From Leptonema sp964619535 (GTDB taxonomy: Bacteria > Spirochaetota > Leptospiria > Leptospirales > Leptonemataceae), in the NCBI GenBank assembly GCA_964619535.1, contig CAZUEX010000010.1, positions 1 to 64,000 on the forward strand: DNA of 64,000 bases, given 5' to 3'. A program made the position numbers and the translations under genes. Each line of letters starts with the position of its first letter. The stretch's first letter is position 1. Under the pieces are notes generated by a model. That model was not told the origin of the DNA and ran no database searches. It saw only the letters and a program-made list of their open reading frames with translations. Of this stretch, positions 50,326 through 58,354 are shown piece after piece.

Positions 50326-53300
50326 GTGGTTGGGTTAAACGTAACAGATCGTCAAAAGCCATTTGTAATACAGAGAAGCAGAACAGGGAGGGTATTCCGG
50401 GGCGTATGCAACGCCCTGGCCTGCCTGCTGCTGGCATCGTGCAACCGGTTGATTACCGACCGGATACCTGAGTTTTTTCTATATGATGCCGTCAATCCTC
50501 CTCTGTATTCTATTTCCGGAGTCGTTCATGGCCTCACCATGGAGGGGCTCGTCCTTTCCAATAATGGTGATACGATAGAGATACCTCCGCCAGGCGGTGC
50601 CTTTGTATTTCCGCGTCGATTGCGTACGGACTCTCCGTATAACGTGGTGGTGGCCCGTTATCCAGGGGATGAAAGTGGATCGCAGATGTGCACCGTGTTC
50701 GGTGGAAGCGGCATCGTCGGCAACGGTGACATTTCGGGGATTACCGTAGGATGCGGCGATGCAGCGACGGTTCTTGTAACCATTCCGGCAGGCGGGCTGG
50801 AAGGCAATGGCCTTGTTCTGCTGAACCGCGGCGGCGACCCGTTAACGATTAACGGGCCTGTTACAACGTCCACCGAATTTGCCTTTCATACCCCTCTTGT
50901 TCCTGCTTCACCCGAGTATGACGTTACGGTAGGGCAGCAGCCTGCAAATCCACATCAAACATGCAGCGTAACGAACGGATCGGGAACATGGTCGGGAAGT
51001 TATCCGGGCATGATTCACGGCATTGAGGTGTCATGCGTGACGAACCGCTATGCTGTTCGCGTCAACGTAAGCGGTTTGCTGGATGGCAATACACTGGTTC
51101 TGTCCGGGGAGCATCCGTCCTATCCAGCCGAAAATGGCCTTGAGGACTACCCAGCAACAACGGCCGGTACAGAGCTTCTTGAGGTTGATCAGAACGGCCT
51201 TTCCGAGCCGTTTTCGGTAAAGATACGAAGCGGCGATATGTATTCGATTGCTGTTCACACACAGCCGGCCGGCCAGACCTGCACCGTCGGCGCACCAACA
51301 GGCGAGATTGGTTCGATGGATGTCGTGGTTCCTGTAAACTGTTCAACGAACTCCTATTTTGTTCAGGGAACGGTAACAGGACTGGAAGGGAATAACCTGC
51401 GTATTGTGATGAGCGGCGGCGATTCACAGATGATTTCGGTCACCGGCTCAACCTTTACATCAGAGCCAGTACTCTACGGAACCACCTACGACCTGCGCAT
51501 CCTTAACCCGACGAATCCCTGGCAGACCTGTTCGTTTGTCGATGAAGGAGATACCTCAGGAACGATTGAATCCAGCGGAGCGCTGGATGCGATGGGGCAG
51601 GTATGGGATGATCAAATCGTCGGCGGTGCCATGCATCTATCCGGAGATATTACCGGTATTGCCGTCGAATGTATAACCAACAGGTTCTCCGTCGGAGGGC
51701 AGATTACGGGGTATCCTGCAGACAGCTATGACGAGTATCTTATCCTGGAGCTGAACGGAGATCCGACCAGCAGAATCGAAGTCCCTGCGCCTGATAGCGG
51801 TTCAGATACGGATTTTATGTTCCCCGATCCCTATACAGTGGAGAGCGGGCGGGCCTATAACGTGGCCGTTGTCACGCATCCCAGGAAGTCGTCGGGAGAG
51901 CAACTGGTATGTACGGTAATAGGTAATGGCACGATGCAGGACAGCGACGTTACGGGCATTTCGATAAGCTGCAAACCCGGTGGGGCCATCACCGTTCATG
52001 TAACCGGGTTTGGAACAAGCCCGGAGGGGGACTTTATACTCGATCCGGACGGCGATGGGCCCTATCCAGGGCAGACCGTGCAGGGCGATGGACTGTATTC
52101 TTTCTATATAGACTATGGCAGCAGCTATAATTTCGAGACGCCAAACCCGCAGAATCAGAGCTGCACCTGGTCAGGCAATCCAGACGGAACGATGGGAGCG
52201 GACAATATTTCCCTGGCCCTTGACTGCTCGCCGATCATCCTCTCTACGTCGGTGAACGCGGATTCTGCCACACTGCAATTCGATACGGGAACCGGTCCCT
52301 TTACGATTACGTTTAACAAAGAAATCGAATTACCTGCATTTGATGATGCGTCTACTTCGTGCAACGATCAGGCCGTTCAGATCTCCATGGTCGATGTCGG
52401 AGGATCGTCCGTTGAGAACGTTCATAACAACTTCATCAGCTGCCTGCCGGTATCGTTAAGAGTAAACGAGAATGTCCTGACGGTGACGCCCAATCCAGAC
52501 TATATTTGGTACGAAGCGACCTATATGATTCGCATACCGAATTCTGCCATTACCGATGTCAATGGCAACAATATGGCCTATGCCACTTCAGAAGGTTGCA
52601 GCCCGGAAGGATGCTATCAATCGGCAACGGGCTTCAATACGGGTGGCCTGGCGCGACGTTATGATTTCAATGGCGGCGCGTTGACGGATTTGAGTCGCCA
52701 GAGTCGCGATATCAGCAGCGGCAGTGCCTTACCGACAACAGGCGTGGATGGTGATGCCAGCGGTGCTGTGGAACTGGATGGTTCCGGTGTTCTGGAGGCC
52801 CCCGTCGCAGGACTGCCACTGGGGGATTCTGCAAGAACCATCTGTGCCTGGGTGCAGATCAGCGATTGGTCAGAGAAGATACTTTCGTATGGAGACGGCC
52901 TGTCTCTGCGACTGGACAACGGAATGGTGATGTTTGGCACGGAACAGTCGTTTTTGCTTTCGGATTTCGTCATGCCGTATCGCTCCTGGTTACATCTGTG
53001 CGGCCGTTACGATGGCTTCGTCGTATCGCTTTACATCAACGGTCGGTTCCATGGCAGTGCTCTGGCATCGTTAGACACGCTTCCCACCCAGCCCCTTATA
53101 CTGGGCGGGGACGAAGCTGCACTGTCCCCCATGAAAGGAAAGATTGACGGCGTTCGTATCTACAGTGCTGCTCTTCCGGACAGGCAGATTCGATATCTGT
53201 CTGCCCAGGTCCCTTCAGGGCTTGTGGCTCATTACAGCTTTGATAACGTCTATGCAACGGATGATGAATGGTGGGATAGCTCGGGAATGGATCAGGATCT

Positions 53301-54342
53301 GACCGCGCCCGCCGCATCACCCTCTCCGGACGTGGATCGTTTTAAGCGGACGACATCAGCCTATCGCTTTGCAAAGGTGAATGGCCAGCATGTCCGGGCG
53401 CCGGACACAGAGATCCATGCCATCGATGAGGAGATGACGGTGATGGCATGGGTGATGCCATCACTGCCGATGGAGAATGACTACACCATCGTTTCCACGC
53501 TCGATGGCAGCGAAGGATTCTCTTTGCAGCTACGGACCGTCGGACCGAGGTTTGCCGTGAAGCTAAACAGGAGCGATGGCTATGTTTACAGTCAGGCCTT
53601 TGACCTTCGCGAAAACATTCCCGTGCATGTGGCTGTTACCGTCAATGCAACGGAAACGCGTTTCTATGTCGATGGAACCGAGCTGGGAACGACCGGAACC
53701 CGTGCTCCGGTTTCCGGTGGTGGCCCCCTTTACATCGGAACCCAGGGCGGTTCCCTGTATATGGATGGCGTCATTGACGACGTGCGGTTGTATAACAGGG
53801 TGCTCGGTGTGGAAGAGATTCGAGCCATGGTGCAGCAGCCCAACAAAAGGATCTTTGTAAGCTCCACAACGACGACAGGCAATATGGGTGGCGTGGAAGG
53901 CGCCGATCAGATCTGCAATCTGGATCCGGCACGGCCCGACCCCGGTGCCGTTTACAGAGCACTGATTATGGTGGACCAGGTTCGTGAAGCAGGTGGTTTC
54001 AGCAGTTTTTCGTATTTCTTTGACTGGGTATTGCGAAGCAATGTGACGTATATGCGAGACAAGGACCCCATCTTTACCGCCAACTGGGAGCGTATGATTC
54101 CCGTGGATAACATGTATGCACCTTTCTCTGATTCACCCGGGGAAGTATGGATGGGGGTTGTTCATCTGGACGATCAATGGTATGCGGCTCCTGAACAGGA
54201 AAACTGCCATAACTGGACGTCAGAGACCGGCTCATCCGTTTCCTGGGGACGTGCAGATGCCATGGGCGTAACATCCATATATAACCAGGGAACACCAGGG
54301 AACTGTTCAGAGCTCCGACATCTTTACTGTGTGGAGCAGTGA
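50326..54342 (+). CDS. Large multidomain surface lipoprotein: six Cys-repeats, Ig-like, two LamG-like and a DUF1554-like domain
   Basis: This 1338-residue protein begins with GTG at 50326 and has a lipoprotein signal ending CLLLASC. Residues 60-625 hold six repeats of about 85-110 residues, each starting with a V-x-G/A-L strand pair and ending with a cysteine pair, as in QMCTVFGGSGIVGNGDISGI then TVGC. A Big_5-like Ig domain with TFNKEIELPAF follows (about 636-770). Two concanavalin A/LamG-like domains come next (about 774-960, LARRYDFNGG; 965-1160, GLVAHYSFDN). The last 165 residues (RIFVSSTTTTGNMGG to HLYCVEQ) resemble DUF1554, a family known mainly from leptospires. A role in adhesion or glycan binding is likely but not shown. 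The ribosome site is weak. Confidence 0.85.
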   Translation: MVGLNVTDRQKPFVIQRSRTGRVFRGVCNALACLLLASCNRLITDRIPEFFLYDAVNPPLYSISGVVHGLTMEGLVLSNNGDTIEIPPPGGAFVFPRRLRTDSPYNVVVARYPGDESGSQMCTVFGGSGIVGNGDISGITVGCGDAATVLVTIPAGGLEGNGLVLLNRGGDPLTINGPVTTSTEFAFHTPLVPASPEYDVTVGQQPANPHQTCSVTNGSGTWSGSYPGMIHGIEVSCVTNRYAVRVNVSGLLDGNTLVLSGEHPSYPAENGLEDYPATTAGTELLEVDQNGLSEPFSVKIRSGDMYSIAVHTQPAGQTCTVGAPTGEIGSMDVVVPVNCSTNSYFVQGTVTGLEGNNLRIVMSGGDSQMISVTGSTFTSEPVLYGTTYDLRILNPTNPWQTCSFVDEGDTSGTIESSGALDAMGQVWDDQIVGGAMHLSGDITGIAVECITNRFSVGGQITGYPADSYDEYLILELNGDPTSRIEVPAPDSGSDTDFMFPDPYTVESGRAYNVAVVTHPRKSSGEQLVCTVIGNGTMQDSDVTGISISCKPGGAITVHVTGFGTSPEGDFILDPDGDGPYPGQTVQGDGLYSFYIDYGSSYNFETPNPQNQSCTWSGNPDGTMGADNISLALDCSPIILSTSVNADSATLQFDTGTGPFTITFNKEIELPAFDDASTSCNDQAVQISMVDVGGSSVENVHNNFISCLPVSLRVNENVLTVTPNPDYIWYEATYMIRIPNSAITDVNGNNMAYATSEGCSPEGCYQSATGFNTGGLARRYDFNGGALTDLSRQSRDISSGSALPTTGVDGDASGAVELDGSGVLEAPVAGLPLGDSARTICAWVQISDWSEKILSYGDGLSLRLDNGMVMFGTEQSFLLSDFVMPYRSWLHLCGRYDGFVVSLYINGRFHGSALASLDTLPTQPLILGGDEAALSPMKGKIDGVRIYSAALPDRQIRYLSAQVPSGLVAHYSFDNVYATDDEWWDSSGMDQDLTAPAASPSPDVDRFKRTTSAYRFAKVNGQHVRAPDTEIHAIDEEMTVMAWVMPSLPMENDYTIVSTLDGSEGFSLQLRTVGPRFAVKLNRSDGYVYSQAFDLRENIPVHVAVTVNATETRFYVDGTELGTTGTRAPVSGGGPLYIGTQGGSLYMDGVIDDVRLYNRVLGVEEIRAMVQQPNKRIFVSSTTTTGNMGGVEGADQICNLDPARPDPGAVYRALIMVDQVREAGGFSSFSYFFDWVLRSNVTYMRDKDPIFTANWERMIPVDNMYAPFSDSPGEVWMGVVHLDDQWYAAPEQENCHNWTSETGSSVSWGRADAMGVTSIYNQGTPGNCSELRHLYCVEQ

Positions 54343-54390
54343 TGTTTGCTTTTCACTTGAGCTGCCGATGCAGAGCATAAAACAGGACCT

Positions 54391-55032
54391 GTGATTGAAC
54401 TGAGCCTGATCCGCCACGGTGAAACCGAGTATAACTCGATCAAAAAGATACAGGGCAGCCTGGACTCTCCTCTGACGAAACAGGGAGAAGAACAGTGTCG
54501 CAGGCTGGGGCGATATCTTTCCGCCAGGCCCGAATATGCCCGCATCGACGAATGGATCTGTTCGCCACAGGGACGAGCCGTGCAATCGAGCGAGCTGATT
54601 CGAGAGGCCATGCAGTCTTTGCCTGAGATGCGCCTCGATGAGCGAATCCGCGAAATCCATTGTGGAGAGCTTGAAGGGCATCTGATGCCGGACGTTGATC
54701 CGGAGATCCTCAGATCGCTACGAAACGATCCTGGCTTTGCCTATCCGGGTGGAGAGAGCATTAACGATGTGGTGGAGCGTGCGCGTGATTTCTGGTCGGA
54801 GCTATGGCCGCGCCTGCTTTCCGTATCACAGGATGACTACAGGGTGGTCATTGTATCGCATGGCAACTTCCTGCGCTGTCTCTCTTCGGTCATTCTTGGC
54901 CTGCCGTCGGATTTTGCCATACGGGTGGTTCTGGAGAATACAGGCCTCTGTCATTATCGTTCACTGCATGACCGAACAACGATGAGGCTTCTGCGATGGA
55001 ATGAGCGCAGCCATCTATCTGCACCGGTTTAA
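54391..55032 (+). CDS. Histidine phosphatase family protein (phosphoglycerate mutase-like)
   Basis: The 213-residue protein has the histidine phosphatase core with catalytic LIRHGETEYN at residues 6-15, LTKQGEEQCRRLG, CSPQGRAVQSSELI and the second catalytic His in VIVSHGNFLRCL at about 148-159. It could be a cofactor-dependent phosphoglycerate mutase relative, an alpha-ribazole phosphatase-type enzyme or a general phosphatase; the active-site loops do not decide. GTG at 54391 is used, 49 bp after the large lipoprotein stop, with an AGGA site. Confidence 0.88.
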   Translation: MIELSLIRHGETEYNSIKKIQGSLDSPLTKQGEEQCRRLGRYLSARPEYARIDEWICSPQGRAVQSSELIREAMQSLPEMRLDERIREIHCGELEGHLMPDVDPEILRSLRNDPGFAYPGGESINDVVERARDFWSELWPRLLSVSQDDYRVVIVSHGNFLRCLSSVILGLPSDFAIRVVLENTGLCHYRSLHDRTTMRLLRWNERSHLSAPV

Positions 55033-55044
55033 ACACCGCAGGCA

Positions 55045-55602
55045 TCAGGCCGTTTTCTTCTTCCACTGCTCGCGCATGACGGCAAGGATGCCGTTGCCTG
55101 AATCCTTCAAGACCTGGCTCAGGGCCAGCTGTAGCACGATGGCCACCGCATAGGCATAATAGAATGGCGTTGGCTGAGGGATGAGCTTCAGGTCGTAATG
55201 CAGCCCTGCCGGAAAGAAATAGGCCACAGCATAAAGGAGTAGCATGCTTCCACTCAGGCCTGCCTGTATAACAAAGGCCTTCGAAAACGGATAGAGGATG
55301 AGCACCAGTGCCGTGGCTCCTGGCAGAAAGAACAGATACCAGAGGTTGGTCGTGATTTCAAAGGTTTCCGTTTCACCGAGAGAAAGGGAATACCGAAACC
55401 ATCCGAAGACGGGAATGATACCAACGGCAAGAGAGATGAGCACAAAGCCGTGCACCAGGGGAGCGACGTTTTGCAATACAAGCCAGTGGAACCGTAGCAG
55501 GCGCAGTGCAATGCGAAACCAGCCAACAAGGACCACCGTGAACCATTGCACGATGAATTGTGTAAACGTCTTCAGGCGAGGCATGGCATTCGAAGAGATC
55601 AT
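55045..55602 (-). CDS. Small polytopic membrane protein of unknown function
   Basis: This protein of 185 residues has about four hydrophobic segments (IVQWFTVVLVGWFRIALRLL, VLISLAVGIIPVFGWF, LWYLFFLPGATALVLILYPF, YAYAVAIVLQLALSQV) and a basic C-terminus (MREQWKKKTA). ATG at 55602 overlaps the RidA stop (ATGA); ATG 55584 is the alternative. No family was recognised. It is probably the second gene of a pair with the RidA gene. Confidence 0.65.
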   Translation of the reverse strand: MISSNAMPRLKTFTQFIVQWFTVVLVGWFRIALRLLRFHWLVLQNVAPLVHGFVLISLAVGIIPVFGWFRYSLSLGETETFEITTNLWYLFFLPGATALVLILYPFSKAFVIQAGLSGSMLLLYAVAYFFPAGLHYDLKLIPQPTPFYYAYAVAIVLQLALSQVLKDSGNGILAVMREQWKKKTA

Positions 55603-56048
55603 ACGATGAATTGAACCTCGAGCTCTACGGCGGCATCGAGCGGCAGGCAGGGAACGCCGATGGCCGAACGGCAGTGGCGACCGGCTTCTCCGAAGAGCTC
55701 CAGCGCCAGCTCGGAGGCACCGTTGGCCACAAGGTGCTGTGAGGTAAAGGCAGGCTTTGAGGCTACGAAGGCTGCCAGCCTGAGGACGCCCTTTAGATCT
55801 TCCAGGGCAACAACGGAACAGGCAGCAGCCACGGCATTCAGGAAGCACTGTTTCATGGCCTCCTGGGCCTGTGGAACATCGGCCTCGGTGCCAAGAGGGC
55901 CCGTCAACATCAGTTTGCCTGCCTGCATCGGCAGCTGACCGCTAACGTAGACGATGGAGCCCTCACGCTTTGCAGGGATGTAGGCAGCAACAGGACGGGG
56001 CGCTTCGGGAAGGGTCAGGCCAAGGGCCTGCAGCCTCTGGGTAATCAT
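55599..56048 (-). CDS. RidA/YjgF family protein
   Basis: RidA proteins hydrolyse reactive enamine/imine intermediates made by PLP enzymes. The 149-residue protein shows the family features: SIVYVSGQLPMQAGKL, the TGPLGTE loop, and the signature HCRSAIGVPCLPLDAAVELE with the usual Arg and terminal Glu. It belongs to the longer YjgF-like branch, since it has extra N-terminal residues and a GPLGTEADVPQAQEA stretch. AvtA at 44222 is a PLP enzyme in the same region, but 10 kb away. ATG 56048 has a modest AGGA site. Confidence 0.9.
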   Translation of the reverse strand: MITQRLQALGLTLPEAPRPVAAYIPAKREGSIVYVSGQLPMQAGKLMLTGPLGTEADVPQAQEAMKQCFLNAVAAACSVVALEDLKGVLRLAAFVASKPAFTSQHLVANGASELALELFGEAGRHCRSAIGVPCLPLDAAVELEVQFIV

Positions 56049-56115
56049 GCATCCTGCTTCGTCCCTGCGGTCAGAGCATCAAGGGATTTTTCACAGTGCC
56101 CCGACCAGTCAGGAT

Positions 56116-56595
56116 TCAGTCCTGCGGCTCGTCCGTGGCCTGGAAGACGGAGCGGGCTCCTGCGTAGCGATTTTTCCAGTAGGATATGCGCATGTCTGCA
56201 TACTGGACGGTTTTTCCGCTCGAAGGGGCATGTATGAATTTGAGGTTGCCGGCGTAGATGCCAACATGGGATATGCGGTTCCCTGAGATGCGAAAGAAGA
56301 CCAGATCGCCGATCTGTGGTTTTTTTACGGGCCTGAGCTCGGCATACTGGCCTGCAGCGGTGCGGCTGAGCTTGTAGCCTGCCCTGCCATAGATGAAGCT
56401 TGTGAAGCCAGAGCAGTCAAAGCCCTCCGGCGTGTTTCCGCCTGGTTTGTAGGGAGTTCCCAGATACTGTTGGGCCAGTTCTATAATGCCCTTACCGTCA
56501 TACAGGGTTATGCGGCGGTCCGTATGCTCTGCAGCAAGCGCCATCCCACCTGCAAGAAGAACGCAGAGAACCAGAAGACGAGATAAACGATTCAT
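56116..56595 (-). CDS. NlpC/P60 family peptidoglycan endopeptidase
   Basis: The 159-residue secreted protein has a signal peptide (MNRLSRLLVLCVLLAGGMAL then AAE) and an NlpC/P60 domain covering almost all the rest. The catalytic triad is visible: Cys61 in FDCSGFTSF, His110 in RISHVGIYAG and His122 in FIHAPSS. Such enzymes cut the D-Glu to diamino acid bond in peptidoglycan stems. ATG 56595 has GGAGG five bases upstream. It follows a transporter ATPase gene by 26 bp on the same strand, so the two may be co-transcribed. Confidence 0.93.
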   Translation of the reverse strand: MNRLSRLLVLCVLLAGGMALAAEHTDRRITLYDGKGIIELAQQYLGTPYKPGGNTPEGFDCSGFTSFIYGRAGYKLSRTAAGQYAELRPVKKPQIGDLVFFRISGNRISHVGIYAGNLKFIHAPSSGKTVQYADMRISYWKNRYAGARSVFQATDEPQD

Positions 56596-56621
56596 AGGAT
56601 CCTCCGTATCAGACATCGACA

Positions 56622-57599
56622 TCAGGCACTCTGGACCTGAGCAGAGAGCGGGAAGAAACATGCCACCCGCTCTTTTTCTTCGACGTTTCCAGGAGAAGGT
56701 TGTTCAACGCTGCAGCGTTCCTGTGCATAGGCGCAGCGACTGCGAAACACACATCCACGGTGCCGAACGGTAGGAGAGGGGATTTCGCCTTCGAGAAGGC
56801 CTGGCTTTATACTGCGATCGAGTACCGGAATGGCCTTTAAGAGGGCCGCTGTATAGGGATGGGCAGGGGCCTCAAAGATCCTTCTGGCTGTAGCGACCTC
56901 GACGATGTGGCCGGCATACATAACAACAACGCGATCGGCAATGTGATGCACAAGGGAAAGATCGTGGGTAATAAAAAGAAGTGAAAGACCGAAGCGTTTT
57001 CGCAGATCCAGTAGCAGTTCGACGATCTGTGCCTGTACCGACACGTCCAGGGCAGAGGTTACCTCATCGCAGACGATCAATTTCGGTCGCAGACCGATGG
57101 CCCGGGCAATACCAATACGCTGTCGCTGCCCACCCGAAAAGGCATGGGGATAACGATCCATGCTGTCTTCAGGCAGCCTTACAAGAGAAAGAAGCTCGGC
57201 CACCTTCTCGCGAACGTTCTTTCTTGTTGCCAGCCCGTGCAGAAGCAGCGGCTGGGACAGAATCTGAAATACCGTATGTCGTGGGTTCAGCGAAGAATAG
57301 GGATCCTGAAAGATGATCTGCAGGTCGGTGCGAATGTCTTTCCACGAAGACGGACGCTGTATATCGATCAAACGTCCATCGAATTCGATGGTGCCTGATG
57401 TTGGTCGGACAAGACCGAGCAGGGAGTTGCCCAGCGTGCTTTTGCCACAGCCGGATTCGCCCACCAGGGCCAGTACCTCGCCTGCCTCAATGTTCAGGTC
57501 TATGTCGTTCAGGGCATAAACCCATCCGGTGCGTCGTCGAAAGAGGCCGCTGCGCACGGGAAACCAGGTATTCAGTTTGCGAAGACGAACGAGCGACAC
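56622..57599 (-). CDS. Oligopeptide/dipeptide ABC transporter ATPase (OppF/DppF-type)
   Basis: This 325-residue ATPase has Walker A GESGCGKSTLGNSLLGL (about 47-63), the signature FSGGQRQRIGIARAIGLRP and Walker B LIVCDEVTSALDV. The C-terminal oligopeptide/dipeptide extension carries four cysteines (CVFRSRCAYAQERC then VACFFPL), which is characteristic of OppD/OppF and DppD/DppF. No permease, binding protein or partner ATPase gene is next to it, so it is an orphan here. The start is GTG 57599; an in-frame TGA lies about 36 bp upstream. A TTGAC/GTCAA dyad lies just upstream of the start. Confidence 0.92.
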   Translation of the reverse strand: MSLVRLRKLNTWFPVRSGLFRRRTGWVYALNDIDLNIEAGEVLALVGESGCGKSTLGNSLLGLVRPTSGTIEFDGRLIDIQRPSSWKDIRTDLQIIFQDPYSSLNPRHTVFQILSQPLLLHGLATRKNVREKVAELLSLVRLPEDSMDRYPHAFSGGQRQRIGIARAIGLRPKLIVCDEVTSALDVSVQAQIVELLLDLRKRFGLSLLFITHDLSLVHHIADRVVVMYAGHIVEVATARRIFEAPAHPYTAALLKAIPVLDRSIKPGLLEGEIPSPTVRHRGCVFRSRCAYAQERCSVEQPSPGNVEEKERVACFFPLSAQVQSA

Positions 57600-57616
57600 A
57601 TCAGAATCGTCATCGG

Positions 57617-57633
57617 TTGACCGCTTCTGTCAA
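57617..57633. promoter_or_regulatory. Candidate operator: TTGAC-N7-GTCAA dyad
   Basis: TTGAC (57617-57621) and GTCAA (57629-57633) form a perfect 5-bp dyad around CGCTTCT. It lies 18 bp before the transporter ATPase start, on the promoter side. A near-identical site (TTGAC-CGGTCT-GTCAA) is at 60713-60728. The rest of 57600-57802 holds TTGACA at 57667-57672 with GAATAC 17 bp on, a possible promoter for the plus-strand gene. Confidence 0.45.
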
Positions 57634-57802
57634 GAAGGAAAAAACTTTATACCCGACGGGCCCCGGTTGACAGGAGCGACCGGATATCGGAATACCGGAA
57701 GCAGGCAGCGATGGCGGCAACCGTGCAGCGAGGGCCTGCTTGCCTTCATGCTTCACAGACAAATTAACTGGACTGTAGAGATTGATTGATTGGTATGTCA
57801 AC

Positions 57803-58321
57803 ATGCAGGTTCCTGCCAACGCCATATCCTTACCTTTTGCACCCTCGGCACTGTTGCTTTCTCTTGATGAGAGGCTTGAACAGTATTACGACGAACAGGA
57901 AGAAACCTTCTGGTTTCGCTTTCACCCGGAAAAGAAGGTAGAAGGTCCACCGCATCATGTGCACGGAGGATTCCTCGCCACGCTTATGGATGAGGCGATG
58001 GGCTCCGTTGCCTGGCTGAATGGATTCACCGTCGTAACGCACAGACTGCATATGGAATACAGGCGGCCCGTCCCGTTGAAGAAGACCCATACCATTCGCT
58101 CGGCGGTGGTTGAAAAACAGAAGAGGCGTATTATTACCGAGTCGTCTCTCTATGATGATTCAGGTCAGGTATTAACCGGTGCCAGGGGAGAGTTCTTTGT
58201 TATCGACTTCGCCAGGCTTGGCGACATCCCCGATGAATACAGAATGTTTCTTGAGTTTCATGAATTGCGACGCCAGGGCAAGAGCGTCAGCGCTGCCTTC
58301 GCTGCCATGGGATCGGGTTAG
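57803..58321 (+). CDS. PaaI-type hotdog-fold thioesterase
   Basis: The 172-residue protein has a hotdog fold of the PaaI/4HBT type. The central-helix motif is HHVHGGFLATLMDEAMGSVA, with the Asp/Glu of the active site in DEAMG. Strands follow in VVTHRLHMEYRRPVPLK and HTIRSAVVEKQKRRIITESS. A helical tail of about 35 residues follows the domain. It would hydrolyse an acyl-CoA thioester; the substrate is unknown. ATG 57803 is preferred over TTG 57782; no strong ribosome site is seen. It precedes the convergent helicase gene. Confidence 0.87.
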   Translation: MQVPANAISLPFAPSALLLSLDERLEQYYDEQEETFWFRFHPEKKVEGPPHHVHGGFLATLMDEAMGSVAWLNGFTVVTHRLHMEYRRPVPLKKTHTIRSAVVEKQKRRIITESSLYDDSGQVLTGARGEFFVIDFARLGDIPDEYRMFLEFHELRRQGKSVSAAFAAMGSG

Positions 58322-58354
58322 TCACGAAATCCCGTTAGCCAGAGAAGCTGCGAA

